Origin: Hymenobacter sp. BT18
Lineage (GTDB): Bacteria > Bacteroidota > Bacteroidia > Cytophagales > Hymenobacteraceae
Length of the DNA: 64,000 nucleotides
Direction of reading: 5' to 3'
NCBI RefSeq assembly: GCF_012273015.1
Contig: NZ_CP050954.1
Span: 806,001-870,000, forward strand
A model generated the notes under the pieces. The model was not told where the DNA came from. It saw only the letters and a program-made list of their open reading frames with translations, and ran no database searches. Positions 36,104 to 45,817 of this stretch are shown piece by piece (positions within the stretch are counted from its first letter, which is position 1; each line of letters starts with the position of its first letter). A program made the translations under genes and the position numbers.

Positions 36104-37582
36104 ATGCGTAATCCTGAGTATGATGCGGTAGTGGTGGGCTCGGGCCCGAACGGGCTGGCGGCGGCCATTGTGCTGCAGCAGGCTGGCTTGTCGGTGCTCT
36201 TGCTTGAAGGCAAGGACCAGCTGGGCGGCGGCCTACGCACGGCCGAGCTGACTTTGCCCGGCTTCCACCACGACATCTGCTCAGCCATTCACCCGCTGGC
36301 GGCAGCCTCGCCCTATTTCCAGACCTTGCCCCTGGCTCAATACGGGCTGGAGTACATTACCCCGCCGGTAGCCGCCGCGCACCCGTTTGACGACGGTACG
36401 GCTGCCATGGTGGTCAACTCCCTGGCCGACACGGCCCATAGCCTGGGCGTTGATGAGCAGGCCTACCAGCAGCTGTTGGCGCCCGTAGTAGCCAGCTGGC
36501 CTCGCATTGCCAACGATGTGCTGGCCCCGCTGCGCTTTCCGAAGCATCCGCTGGATCTGGCCCGGTTTGGTTTCTCGGCCCTGCAGCCCGCTACGCTGCT
36601 CGCCAACCGTTTCCAGACCCGGGAAGCGCGCGGGCTGCTGGCGGGCATGGCGGCCCACGCCATTCAGCCGCTGCAAAATCTGACGACCTCCGCTATTGGC
36701 CTGGTGCTGCTGGCGGCGGCCCACCGCAAGGGCTGGCCTTTGCCCAAAGGCGGCTCTCAGTCTATTGCCAATGCCCTGGCTGCCTACTTCAGGGCCCTGG
36801 GTGGGCAGATAGAAACCGGCACCTTCGTCCGGTCGCTGGCACAGCTGCCGGACGCCAAGGCCGTGCTGCTGGATGTGACGCCGGCCCAACTCCTGCAAAT
36901 GGCCGGGCACAAGCTCTCGGGCATTTATGAGTGGCAGCTGCGGCGCTACCGCTACGGCATGGGCGTGTTCAAGGTAGACTGGGCACTGGATGCTCCCATT
37001 CCCTTTACAGCTGAGGGCTGCCGCGAGGCCGGGACGGTGCACCTGGGCGGTACCCTGGAAGAAATTGCGGCCAGTGAAAAGGCGGCTGCCGGCGGCGCCC
37101 ACCCCGACAAGCCCTTTGTGCTGCTGGCCCAGCAAAGCCTCTTCGATGCTACCCGCGCCCCGGCCGGCCAGCACACGGCCTGGGCCTACTGCCACGTGCC
37201 CAACGGCTCGACCCAGGACATGACCACGGCCATTGAGTTGCAGATTGAGCGGTTTGCCCCGGGGTTCCGGGAGCGAATTATCGGCCGCCACACCTTCAAT
37301 ACCGCGCAAATGGAAGCGCACAACCCCAACTACGTGGGTGGCGACATCAACGGCGGTCTGCTCGACCTCACCCAGCTCTTTACCCGGCCAGCCTTGCGGG
37401 CTTCGCCCTACCGCACGTCCCAGACGGGGCTGTACCTGTGCTCCTCGGCCACCCCGCCCGGCGGGGGCGTGCACGGCATGTGTGGGTACCACGCCGCCAG
37501 TCGCGCCCTGCGGGACATCTTCCACCTGGCTCCGCCCCCACTCTACCAGGAAAGCGCCGCCCCGGCGCTACCCCACCGTTAA
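36104..37582 (+). CDS. Phytoene-dehydrogenase-like FAD oxidoreductase
   Basis: The 492-aa protein opens with a dinucleotide-binding motif (DAVVVGSGPNGLAAAIVLQQAG) and the GGGLRT segment typical of CrtI/PYROXD2-type flavoproteins, and ends with CSSATPPGGGVHGMCGYHAA, the second FAD contact. The middle contains the substrate domain (PKGGSQSIANALAAYFRALGG). Its substrate is unknown; lipid or isoprenoid oxidation is typical of the family. It begins 6 nt after the second DoxX-like gene, so it should be translated from the same message. Confidence 0.9.
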   Translation: MRNPEYDAVVVGSGPNGLAAAIVLQQAGLSVLLLEGKDQLGGGLRTAELTLPGFHHDICSAIHPLAAASPYFQTLPLAQYGLEYITPPVAAAHPFDDGTAAMVVNSLADTAHSLGVDEQAYQQLLAPVVASWPRIANDVLAPLRFPKHPLDLARFGFSALQPATLLANRFQTREARGLLAGMAAHAIQPLQNLTTSAIGLVLLAAAHRKGWPLPKGGSQSIANALAAYFRALGGQIETGTFVRSLAQLPDAKAVLLDVTPAQLLQMAGHKLSGIYEWQLRRYRYGMGVFKVDWALDAPIPFTAEGCREAGTVHLGGTLEEIAASEKAAAGGAHPDKPFVLLAQQSLFDATRAPAGQHTAWAYCHVPNGSTQDMTTAIELQIERFAPGFRERIIGRHTFNTAQMEAHNPNYVGGDINGGLLDLTQLFTRPALRASPYRTSQTGLYLCSSATPPGGGVHGMCGYHAASRALRDIFHLAPPPLYQESAAPALPHR

Positions 37583-37614
37583 CCTCTCTCATTTGCTTTC
37601 GACGCCTCTTTTCT

Positions 37615-38892
37615 ATGTCAACTGCCGTTAAATCTGTTCCTGTTAAAGCCACGTTCACCCTGCACGAAGATTGGGTAGTAGTGGTGCTAGGCGCCCTGCT
37701 GATTGGGCTTTCCCTGTCGGGCCTGCCGTTTGCTGTGCCGGTGTTCAACTGGGATACCGCCGCCGACTTGACCGGCAAAGTGCTTAGCCCCGCCAATCTG
37801 CTGCTGATATTAACCCAGTTTGGGTACCTGGCAGCAGTAGCGGCCGTGGGCGCCTGGCTTACCAACCGGCCGTTGCAGCAGTACGCGCTTGGCTTTCCCA
37901 CGGTGTATTTGCTTACCCTGGTGGCCCTGGTAGCGGCGGGTAGCAAAACGGCGCGTAACCTGGGGTTAGAGGCCGTTATTTTCAGCTTGCTGGCCGGGCT
38001 GCTCATCGGCAACCTCTTCCGCCTGCCCGACTGGCTGCGGACCACGCTCACGACGGAGCTGTTCGTGAAAATCGGGCTGGTGCTGCTGGGCACCAACGTC
38101 ATCTTCACCGATATTCTGAAGGCTGGCTCCCTGGGACTGGTGCAGGCGCTGGTGGTGGTGCTGTCGGTGTGGTACTTCGCGTTTTGGCTGTGCCGCAAGC
38201 TGAGGGTGGATGAGGAGCTGACGATGATGATTGCCAGCGCCGTATCCATCTGCGGGGTGTCGGCGGCCATTGCTACCTCGGGCGCCATCAAGGGCGATGG
38301 CAAGAAGCTGTCCTACGTCATTTCCCTGGTGCTCATCACCGCCATTCCGATGATGCTGCTCATGCCCTACGCGGCGCACTGGCTGGGCCTCTCCCAGGAA
38401 GTAACGGGGGCCTGGCTGGGGGGCAGCATCGATACCACCGGCGCGGTAGTGGCCTCCGGTACGCTGGTGGGCGAAGAGGCCCTGAAAATCAGCACCATCG
38501 TGAAGTTTTCGCAGAATGTGCTGCTGGGCGCGGCCGCCTTTGCCATTTCCATGTACTGGACCTACACCAGCCACCCCAACGCCGCCGAGCCCGATACCAA
38601 ACCAACGCTGGGCGTGATTTGGGAGCGGTTTCCCAAGTTCGTGCTGGGGTTTGTGGCCGCTTCCCTGCTATTCTCCTTCGTGCTTTCGCCCGAAACCACG
38701 GAGGCCGTGAAGGGTGGGCTGAAAAGCGCCCAGGGCCTTTGGTTTGCCCTGGCTTTTACCAGCATCGGACTGGAAACCAACTTCAAAGACTTGTTTAAGC
38801 ACGAAAACAAGAAGCCGCTCTACGCCTTCCTCCTGGCCCAAACCTTCAATATCTTCATCACGCTACTCATTGCTTCCCTGCTATTCCGGTAG
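37615..38892 (+). CDS. YeiH/UPF0324-family putative sulfate exporter
   Basis: The 425-aa integral membrane protein has about ten helices with the family pattern KIGLVLLGTNVIFTDI, ICGVSAAIATSGAI, GGSIDTTGAVVASG and FTSIGLETNFKDLF. The ATG at 37615 is used, since the longer frame overlaps the preceding gene. Family members are annotated as putative sulfate exporters on limited evidence. It lies 32 nt after the flavoprotein gene and 38 nt before the carbonic anhydrase gene, all on the plus strand. Confidence 0.88.
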   Translation: MSTAVKSVPVKATFTLHEDWVVVVLGALLIGLSLSGLPFAVPVFNWDTAADLTGKVLSPANLLLILTQFGYLAAVAAVGAWLTNRPLQQYALGFPTVYLLTLVALVAAGSKTARNLGLEAVIFSLLAGLLIGNLFRLPDWLRTTLTTELFVKIGLVLLGTNVIFTDILKAGSLGLVQALVVVLSVWYFAFWLCRKLRVDEELTMMIASAVSICGVSAAIATSGAIKGDGKKLSYVISLVLITAIPMMLLMPYAAHWLGLSQEVTGAWLGGSIDTTGAVVASGTLVGEEALKISTIVKFSQNVLLGAAAFAISMYWTYTSHPNAAEPDTKPTLGVIWERFPKFVLGFVAASLLFSFVLSPETTEAVKGGLKSAQGLWFALAFTSIGLETNFKDLFKHENKKPLYAFLLAQTFNIFITLLIASLLFR

Positions 38893-38930
38893 CAGGCGGT
38901 GCTTTCTTTCCTTAGCCTAACTTTTCAGCT

Positions 38931-39389
38931 GTGTCCACCCGCCGCTTTGCCATTCTTACTTGCATGGATGCCCGCCTCGACCCCACGCGCCTGCTGGGGG
39001 TGCCCGAAGGCAGTGCCCACGTCCTGCGCAACGCCGGGGGCCGCGTCACCGACGAAACCCTGCAGGCCCTCCTCCTTTCGCATCAGGTGCTGGGCACCCG
39101 CGAGTGGTTTCTCATCCAGCACACCGATTGCGGCATGCGCCTCTCGGATGAAATGCTAGCCGCTGCTCTATCCGACAAGGCCCCGGTTATCGTTACGGGG
39201 GCACCCGCATCCTTCCCCGAGCTGCGCCAGGCCGTGGTCGAGGACCTGGCGCGGGTGCACCGCCACCCCCACCTCCCGGTTGGCGTGCGGGTGTTTGGGT
39301 ACGTTTTCGATGTGCGCCACAACCAGCTCTTGGAAGTGCGGCCCATCCGGGTTGCCCGGGCGTCCGCTTCCCCTAGCAGCGCTTCCTGA
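38931..39389 (+). CDS. Small beta-class carbonic anhydrase
   Basis: It would interconvert CO2 and bicarbonate. The 152-aa protein starts with GTG and shows the beta-CA zinc motifs TCMDARLD (Cys11, Asp13, Arg15) and HTDCGM (His64, Cys67). It is shorter than typical beta-CAs (about 200 aa), matching the small variant seen in several bacteria. It overlaps the bshB1 start by one base (TGATG), so the two are translationally coupled. Confidence 0.88.
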   Translation: MSTRRFAILTCMDARLDPTRLLGVPEGSAHVLRNAGGRVTDETLQALLLSHQVLGTREWFLIQHTDCGMRLSDEMLAAALSDKAPVIVTGAPASFPELRQAVVEDLARVHRHPHLPVGVRVFGYVFDVRHNQLLEVRPIRVARASASPSSAS

Positions 39390-40124
39390 TGGCTAACTCC
39401 CAGAAGCTTGATCTGCTCATGCTGGCTGCCCACCCCGATGATGCCGAGCTAGGCTGCGCGGGCACCCTGCTGCGCTATGCGGCTGCCGGGCGGAAAGTAG
39501 GCGTGGTTGACTTGACCCGGGGCGAGCTGGGTTCCCGCGGCTCGGCTGAGCTGCGCGACGAGGAAGCCGCCGAAGCTGCCCGCATTCTGGGTTTGCACGT
39601 GCGCGAGAACCTGCGCATGCGCGACGGTTTTTTTCGCAACGATGAAGAGCATCAGCGGCGCATCATTGAGGTAATTCGCCGCTTCCGGCCCGAGCTGATT
39701 CTTACCAATCCCAACATCGACCGGCACCCCGACCACGGCCGCGCCGCCGACCTGGTGCATGACGCTGCCTTCCTGGCGGGTTTACCCAAAGTCCAGACCC
39801 AATGGGAAGGCGAGCCGCAGGCGCCCTGGCGGCCCCGGCTCCTGCTTCAGGCCATCCACAACAGCTACGTCCGGCCGGATATTGTGGTAGAATATTTCCG
39901 CCTTCTGGGAGCAGAAGCTGGCGGCCCTCACGGCCTTCCGCAGCCAGTTTTACCACCCGGAGTACCAGTCGGAGGAAATCAGCACCTACATATCCACCCC
40001 CGACTTTCTGGGCGTGCTGGCCGCCCGCAACCGGGAGTTGGGCAGCTACATTGGGGTGCAGTTTGCGGAAGGCTACACCAGCCGGCGCCCCCTGGGCCTT
40101 GATGACTTGTTTTTGCTGCGCTAA
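39389..40124 (+). pseudogene. bshB1: Bacillithiol biosynthesis deacetylase BshB1, frameshifted
   Basis: BshB1 removes the acetyl group from GlcNAc-malate in bacillithiol synthesis. Residues 1-167 read normally: the AAHPDDAELGCAGT zinc motif (His15, Asp18), RGELGSRG, NPNIDRHPDHGRA. At 39890-39892 one extra A (GTAGAATATT where GTAGATATT is expected) shifts the frame, and the reading frame in use runs to 40102 as meaningless sequence. In the next frame a normal BshB1 C-terminus follows (FWEQKLAALTAFRSQFYHPEYQ ... GLDDLFLLR) and stops at 40122-40124. The repaired protein would be 244 aa, the usual length. It may be a true mutation or a base-calling error. Confidence 0.9.
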
Positions 40125-40184
40125 GCCCGCAATGACGTGGTCAGGCCGTAGTGGGAGTTTGAACCCCGGCTTAGCGGTACAGCC

Positions 40185-40913
40185 TTAAAGCAGTGCGCGC
40201 CCGAACCATAATGCGGCCACGGTGCCGGCCCCCGCCAGGGTATTCAGCAGGTTTACTACATTGTTGGACAGGATGCCCCGCCGCTCTAGCGTGGCACCCA
40301 GCACCGAATCCGTCAGGTTGCCTACCGTGCCGGCCACCGGCAGCCACCACAGCCAGGGGCCGTAGCCCGCCGCTAAGCAGTAAATGGCCGCCAGCACCAC
40401 GCTCCCTGCGGCTCCCAGGGCCGTGCCTTCCAGGCTCACCACCCCATTCTCGCCCCGCGTGTCGGGCCGAAAAGTGAGGATGTTCACGTACCGGGTGCCG
40501 TACACGTTGCCCAACTCCGAAGCCAGGGTATCGGCCGTAGCGGCGGCAAAGCTACCCGCCAGCATGAGTAAGCCCAGGGTGGCAAACGCCGGAAACAGCC
40601 AGCTCAAGAGCCCCAGCAGCCCGGCCACGCCGGCGTTGGCCAGCACCTGCCCGGCCGTGCGCCGGCCGCGGTTTTCTTCGGCCAACCCCAGTCGGCGTTT
40701 ATCGGCTACCCGCCAGGCGGAGGCTGCCGTGCCCAGAGCAAAAAACAGCGCCAGCAAGCCCAGCCCGAGGTATCCGGCACCCAGAAAAATAAGCAGGCCC
40801 ACGGCCCCACCCGTCCAGACGGCGGCGCCCGTGAGCTTGCGGGCCCGGTAGCTGTAGCTCATGCCCAGGCCCAGCAGCACAAGCACCGGAACCAGCTGAA
40901 AAAGTACGGTCAT
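40185..40913 (-). CDS. DUF92 family membrane protein
   Basis: The 242-aa integral membrane protein has six to seven helices and the DUF92 signatures SFAAATADTLASELG, DTRGENGVVSLEGTALGAAGS and VAGTVGNLTDSVLGATLERRG. Some plant relatives are linked to phytol/prenyl kinase-like roles (VTE6 family); bacterial function is unknown. The ATG at 40913 is chosen because the longer frame adds an unlikely leader. It is convergent with bshB1. Confidence 0.9.
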   Translation of the reverse strand: MTVLFQLVPVLVLLGLGMSYSYRARKLTGAAVWTGGAVGLLIFLGAGYLGLGLLALFFALGTAASAWRVADKRRLGLAEENRGRRTAGQVLANAGVAGLLGLLSWLFPAFATLGLLMLAGSFAAATADTLASELGNVYGTRYVNILTFRPDTRGENGVVSLEGTALGAAGSVVLAAIYCLAAGYGPWLWWLPVAGTVGNLTDSVLGATLERRGILSNNVVNLLNTLAGAGTVAALWFGRALL

Positions 40914-40992
40914 GGCCGGAAGATACGGCGGCCGAGCGAAGACGCTAGGTAAACGCTGCGCTGCCGAAAACCTCGGCAGCCACCCATACAAA

Positions 40993-41041
40993 ACCGGCAC
41001 GGAGTACCGGCTGGTTGTCTCAGCCGATACCCCGTGCCGGT
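40993..41041 (-). terminator. Long imperfect hairpin after the RND efflux operon
   Basis: ACCGGCACGG (40993-41002) pairs with 41032-41041, and inside it GTACCGGCT pairs with AGCCGATAC with one mismatch, giving about 20 bp in total. It sits just past the end of the outer-membrane factor gene (minus strand). Confidence 0.65.
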
Positions 41042-41056
41042 AGCACAGTTCACTGG

Positions 41057-42493
41057 TTATTGCCAGCCGCCGCCCAGGGCCCGGTACACGTTCACCGAGG
41101 CGTTGAGCTGCTGCATCTTGGTTTCAATCAAATCAAACTTTGATTCCAGGGCGTCGCGCTGGGTGAAGAGGACTTCGGTGTAGTCGGCGCGGGCCGAATT
41201 GAACAGGCTGTTGGAGATATTAATGGAGGTGTTCAACGCCTGTACTTCCCGAGCCTTAGCCTTGTAGCTGTTCTGTAGGTTGCTGATGTTGGCCAGCTGG
41301 TTGGCAACTTCGATGTAGCCATTCAGGATGGTCCGCTCGTAGTTGTACACGGCCTGGGTTTGCCGCGCGTTGGCCGAGTAGTACAGGGCCTTGATGCCGT
41401 TCTTGTTGATGAGCGGAGCCGCCACATTGCCCGCCAGCATGATCAGCATCGACTCCGGCGCATTCAGCAGCAGCCCGGGCTTCAAGGCCTGCAGCCCAAG
41501 CCCCGCATCAATGCTCAGGCGCGGGTAGAAGTTGGCGCGGGCCACCTGTACATCGAGCTTGGCGGCCGTCAGGTTCTGCTCGGCCTGCCGGATGTCGGGG
41601 CGGTTTTGCAGGAGCTGGGCCGGCACGCCGGTTTGCACGACCTTGGGCACCAGGTCGGTAAAGTTCTGCGCGTTGCGCGCTACCGGCTGCGGGTAGCGCC
41701 CCACCAGGAAGTTGATGCGGTTTTCCGTTTCCGTAATGCGCTGCTGAATCAGGTACTGGCGGCTGGTGGTGTTCTGCACTTGGGCCTCGAAGCGCTGCAC
41801 GGCCAGCTCCGTCACCCGGGCCGCATCTTTCTGCAGGCGCACGGCCTTCAGCGCATTGGTCTGAATGCCGATGTTCTGCTGCAGAATGGCCAACTGGTTA
41901 TCGAGGGCCAGCAGCTCGTAGTACGAGGTAGCAATTTCCGCTACCAGGTTGGTCACGGTGAAGTTCCGCCCTTCCACCGATGCCAGGTAGCGGTTGGTAG
42001 CCGCCTGTTTAGCGGTGCGCAGCTTGTGCCAGATGTCCACTTCCCAGGAGGCAAACGCCCCGGCCTGGAAGTTCGTCAGTGGGTCGGGGGTGGGCTTTTC
42101 GTGGATGGGTACGTTTTCCTCCGTGGCACCCTGCAGGGTGTAGCGGCCCACCCGGTCGGCGGCGGCCTGCACGCCCAGGCCTACCGTAGGCAGGTACTCG
42201 CCCTTGCGGGCGCGCACTTCCTGCCGGGCAATGTCAATTTCCTGCTGGGTGATGTTCAGCTCCTGGTTGCGTTGCAGGGCCGTGTCAATGAGGGCAACGA
42301 GGTTGGGGTCGGTGAAGAACTCCCGCCACCGCACCTTGCCGGTGTTGCTGGCCGAGTCCGGGGCGGCGCCCGTGAAGCTCACGGGCACCGCACGGTTTTC
42401 CTTTTTTACGGCCAGCTGGGGCGTTTTGCAGGCTCCTACCGCGAGGGCCAGGCCTGCTGCGCCCAGGTAGTTATACAAGCGTTTCTTAAGCAT
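41057..42493 (-). CDS. RND efflux outer membrane factor (NodT/OprM family lipoprotein)
   Basis: This forms the outer-membrane exit duct of a tripartite efflux pump. The 478-aa precursor has a lipobox (LALAVGAC) and the repeated coiled-coil hairpin structure of TolC-like proteins, with the family pattern QRNQELNITQQEIDIARQEV, FASWEVDIWHKLRTAKQAA and QNRPDIRQAEQNLTAAKLDV. It is the third gene of the operon and its start overlaps the end of the pump gene by 8 nt. Confidence 0.95.
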   Translation of the reverse strand: MLKKRLYNYLGAAGLALAVGACKTPQLAVKKENRAVPVSFTGAAPDSASNTGKVRWREFFTDPNLVALIDTALQRNQELNITQQEIDIARQEVRARKGEYLPTVGLGVQAAADRVGRYTLQGATEENVPIHEKPTPDPLTNFQAGAFASWEVDIWHKLRTAKQAATNRYLASVEGRNFTVTNLVAEIATSYYELLALDNQLAILQQNIGIQTNALKAVRLQKDAARVTELAVQRFEAQVQNTTSRQYLIQQRITETENRINFLVGRYPQPVARNAQNFTDLVPKVVQTGVPAQLLQNRPDIRQAEQNLTAAKLDVQVARANFYPRLSIDAGLGLQALKPGLLLNAPESMLIMLAGNVAAPLINKNGIKALYYSANARQTQAVYNYERTILNGYIEVANQLANISNLQNSYKAKAREVQALNTSINISNSLFNSARADYTEVLFTQRDALESKFDLIETKMQQLNASVNVYRALGGGWQ

Positions 42494-45400
42494 AAGGCTC
42501 CATTTCTTCCAGTTGCACGCGGGGCTCTACGCCTTCGAGGATGGGGGCTTCGTTTTCGTCCCGAATCAGTTTGCTGTTGCCGGCCAGCGTGCCGAAGAAG
42601 TAGTACAGGCCGGGGATGATGATTACCCCGAACACGGTGCCGAACAGCATGCCGCCCAGGGCCGAGGAGCCAATGGTACGGTTGCCGATTGCTCCCGCGC
42701 CGGTAGCTACCACCAGCGGAATCAGGCCGGCAATAAATGCGAAGGACGTCATCAGGATGGGGCGGAAACGTACCCGCGCGCCTTCAATGGCCGCGTCGCG
42801 GACGCTCATGCCTTCCTCGTGCTTCAGGGCCGCGAATTCCACAATCAGTACCGCGTTTTTCCCCAGCAACCCGACGAGCATGACCAGGCCCACCTGGGCG
42901 TAGATGTCGTTGGCCAAGCCAAATATCTTAATGAACAGGAAGGACCCGAACACGCCCGCTACGAGAGAGAAGATAACGGCCAGCGGCAGCAGGAAGCTTT
43001 CATACTGCGCGGCCAGCACCAGGTACACGAACACCAGCACGACCAGGAAAATGATGGTCGACTCGTTGCCGCGGCCTACTTCGTCCTTCGACAAGCCGCC
43101 CCAGTCGATGTCGTAGCCGTGGGGCAGGTCCTGGGCCACTTCCTGCACCGCCTTGATGGCCTCGCCCGAGCTGAAGCCGGGAGCTGCGCCGCCGCGGATG
43201 GAGGCCGTGGTGTACATGTTGTAGCGGTTGATTTCGTTGGCACCCTGGGTCTTCACAATCTTCATGAAGGCCGAGAAGGGCACCATTTCGCCTTTGTCGT
43301 TTTTGGCCCACATGTTCAGCACGTCTTCGGGCAGCTTGCGGTACTCCGGCGAGGCCTGCACAAACACCTTGAAGAAGCGCTGGTACTTGATGAAGCCCAG
43401 CTCGTAGGTGGAGCCTACCAGCACCGACAGGGTGTTCATGGCGTTGCCGATGCTCACGCCCTTCTGCATGGCCAGGTCGTTGTCAATCTTGAGCTCGTAC
43501 TGCGGATAGTTGGCCGAGAAGAAAGTAAATAGGCCGGTTAGCTCCTTGCGCTTCTTGAGCTTGGCCATAAACTCGGCATTCACTTTTTCCAGGGCTTTGT
43601 AGTCGCCGGAGTTGGTTTTGTCGAGCAGTTGGAGCTGGAAGCCGCCCGCCGCGCCGTAGCCAGGTACTGCTGGTGGCTCGAAGAACTCGATGGTCGCGCC
43701 CGGAATTTCGTGGGCCTTTTCCTCCAGCTTTTCGATAATTTCAGCAATGGACTCCTTGCGCTCTGACCACGGCTTCAGGTCAAGCAGCAAGGTACCGGCG
43801 TTGGAGCCGCGGCCTTCGGTGAGTACTTCGTAGCCCGCCAGCGAGGAAATATTGGCCACGCCGGGAATGTCCTTGGCTAGGCCCGCGAGGCGCTGCGACA
43901 CGGCGTTGGTTTGCTCCAGCGTGGTGCCCGGCGGGGTTTGCACGATGGCGTAAATCAGGCCCTGGTCTTCGCTCGGGATAAAGCCCGCCGGCAGCTTGGC
44001 CGTAATGGCCCAGATGCCCAGCCCAAAAGCAATGAGCATTACAAAGGTGACCACGCGGTTTGCCACAATGCGCTGCAGCAGACCGGTATAGGCGTTGGTA
44101 AGCTTTTCGAAGCCGCGGTTAAACCAGTCGAAGAAACGCTGCAGGGGCGTCTGCTTCTTGGGCTGGCCGTGGTGGTTTTTCAGGATCATGGCGCAGAGCA
44201 CCGGCGTCAAAGTCAGCGCCACCAGACCCGAAATCACAATAGCCGTGGCCATGGTGATGGAGAACTGCCGGTAGAAAATGCCCACCGGGCCGCTCATGAA
44301 CGACACCGGGATGAACACGGCCGTCATCATGATGGTGATGCCGATGATGGCCCCGCTGATTTCGCCCACCACGAGGCGCACCGCGTTGTAGGGCGAAAGA
44401 TGCTCCTCCTCCATCTTGGCGTGCACGGCCTCAATCACCACAATGGCGTTGTCCACCACAATGCCAATCGAAAGCACCAGGGCAAACAGCGTAATCATGT
44501 TGATGGTGAGCCCAAAGGCCTGCATGGCCATAAAGGATCCTACCAACGACACGGGCACGGCCAGGGCCGGGATGAGCGTGGAGCGCCAGTCGCCGAGGAA
44601 TAGGAACACCACCAGGGCCACCAGGATGAAGGCGTCGCGCAGGGTGTGGATTACGTTCTCAATCGAGGCGTCGAGGAAGTTCGACACGTCGTAGGTGATT
44701 TTGTAGTCCATGCCGGGCGGGAAGCTCGTTTTCTTGAGCTCCTCCAGCTTGGCCTTCACTTCTTTAATTACGTCCGAGGCGTTGGAGCCGTAGGTTTGCT
44801 TGAGCACAATAGCCGCCGAGGGATACTGGTTCAGGTTGGAGTAGATGTCGTAGTATTCCGAGCCCAGTTCCACGTTGGCCACGTCGCGCAGGTGCAGGCT
44901 TTCCCCGTTGGAATTGGCCCGCAGAATCACGTTTTTATACTGCTCCACGTCGTTGAAGCGGCCCTGGTAGCTGAGCACGTACTCCAGGGACTGGGCGCTT
45001 TTGCCATCGGCCCGGCCGATACGACCCGGGGAGCCAATCACGCTCTGCTCTTCCAGGGCCTTCATCACGTCGTCGACGGAGATATTGTAGGCGCGCATCC
45101 GGTCGGGCTTGAGCCACACGCGCATGGCGTACTGCCGGCTGCCCAGGATGCTGGCGCGGCCAATGCCGTTGAGGCGCTGCAGCTCGGGTATCATGTTCAC
45201 CCCGGCAAAGTTGAACAGGTACTTCATGTCCGTGTTTTTGTCTTTCGAGTACAAGTTCACGTACATCAGCATGTTGGGCACCACGCGGTTCACAATCACG
45301 CCCTCGCGCTGCACCAGCAGCGGCAGGCGGTTGAGCACCTGCGCAATGCGGGTATTCACGTTCACCACGGCCTGGTCGGGGTTGGTGCCCAGGTTGAACA

Positions 45401-45677
45401 CGATTTGAATGTTGGCCTCGCCGGCCGATACGGCGTCGGAGGTCATGTACTTCATGCCGGGCACGCCGTTTACGGCCTGCTCCAGCGGAATCAGCACCGA
45501 CTCGGTCAGTACCTTGGCGCTAGCCCCGGGGTACGAGGCACTCACCATCACCAGCGGGGGCGAGATTTCCGGGAACTGCGAGGTAGGCAGCTGGAAGATG
45601 GCCAGCGCGCCCATCAGCAGGATGGACACCGAGATGACGATGGCAAAAACCGGCCGTCGAATGAATTTACTGAACAT
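42486..45677 (-). CDS. RND multidrug efflux permease, AcrB/HAE1 type
   Basis: The 1063-aa inner-membrane pump starts MFSKFIRRPVFAIVISV and has the duplicated RND layout: helix 1, a large porter loop, helices 2-6 including VLSIGIVVDNAIVVIEAV with the proton-relay Asp pair, a second porter loop, and helices 8-12 (GLLGKNAVLIVEFA). Such pumps expel hydrophobic drugs or bile-like compounds using the proton gradient. It lies between the adaptor and the outer-membrane factor in the usual order. Its substrates cannot be read from sequence. Confidence 0.96.
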   Translation of the reverse strand: MFSKFIRRPVFAIVISVSILLMGALAIFQLPTSQFPEISPPLVMVSASYPGASAKVLTESVLIPLEQAVNGVPGMKYMTSDAVSAGEANIQIVFNLGTNPDQAVVNVNTRIAQVLNRLPLLVQREGVIVNRVVPNMLMYVNLYSKDKNTDMKYLFNFAGVNMIPELQRLNGIGRASILGSRQYAMRVWLKPDRMRAYNISVDDVMKALEEQSVIGSPGRIGRADGKSAQSLEYVLSYQGRFNDVEQYKNVILRANSNGESLHLRDVANVELGSEYYDIYSNLNQYPSAAIVLKQTYGSNASDVIKEVKAKLEELKKTSFPPGMDYKITYDVSNFLDASIENVIHTLRDAFILVALVVFLFLGDWRSTLIPALAVPVSLVGSFMAMQAFGLTINMITLFALVLSIGIVVDNAIVVIEAVHAKMEEEHLSPYNAVRLVVGEISGAIIGITIMMTAVFIPVSFMSGPVGIFYRQFSITMATAIVISGLVALTLTPVLCAMILKNHHGQPKKQTPLQRFFDWFNRGFEKLTNAYTGLLQRIVANRVVTFVMLIAFGLGIWAITAKLPAGFIPSEDQGLIYAIVQTPPGTTLEQTNAVSQRLAGLAKDIPGVANISSLAGYEVLTEGRGSNAGTLLLDLKPWSERKESIAEIIEKLEEKAHEIPGATIEFFEPPAVPGYGAAGGFQLQLLDKTNSGDYKALEKVNAEFMAKLKKRKELTGLFTFFSANYPQYELKIDNDLAMQKGVSIGNAMNTLSVLVGSTYELGFIKYQRFFKVFVQASPEYRKLPEDVLNMWAKNDKGEMVPFSAFMKIVKTQGANEINRYNMYTTASIRGGAAPGFSSGEAIKAVQEVAQDLPHGYDIDWGGLSKDEVGRGNESTIIFLVVLVFVYLVLAAQYESFLLPLAVIFSLVAGVFGSFLFIKIFGLANDIYAQVGLVMLVGLLGKNAVLIVEFAALKHEEGMSVRDAAIEGARVRFRPILMTSFAFIAGLIPLVVATGAGAIGNRTIGSSALGGMLFGTVFGVIIIPGLYYFFGTLAGNSKLIRDENEAPILEGVEPRVQLEEMEPYA

Positions 45678-45704
45678 AGAATGGCTGTTCTTTTCGTGGA
45701 AAAG

Positions 45705-45725
45705 GTCATGCCGAGCGGAGCCGGA
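45705..45725. repeat. Diverged half copy of the 32.8-kb repeat
   Basis: GTCATGCCGAGCGGAGCCGG resembles the opening of the repeat at 32804 (GTCATGCTGAGCGAAGTCG) with a few substitutions. It lies in the 140-nt gap between the pump and adaptor genes. The matching inverted arm was not found. Confidence 0.45.
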
Positions 45726-45817
45726 GCACGTCTGTCTCAGGCTACCTCAATCGGGAAAACAAGGCGAGGGAAATGCGTTGGCTTCGCGCAGCACGAAAGG
45801 CTACTTCAGGCTGTGTC

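Noticed and set aside
36281..37525. 414-aa minus-strand frame opposite the flavoprotein
   Set aside because: The plus-strand protein has FAD motifs at both ends; the mirror frame has none.
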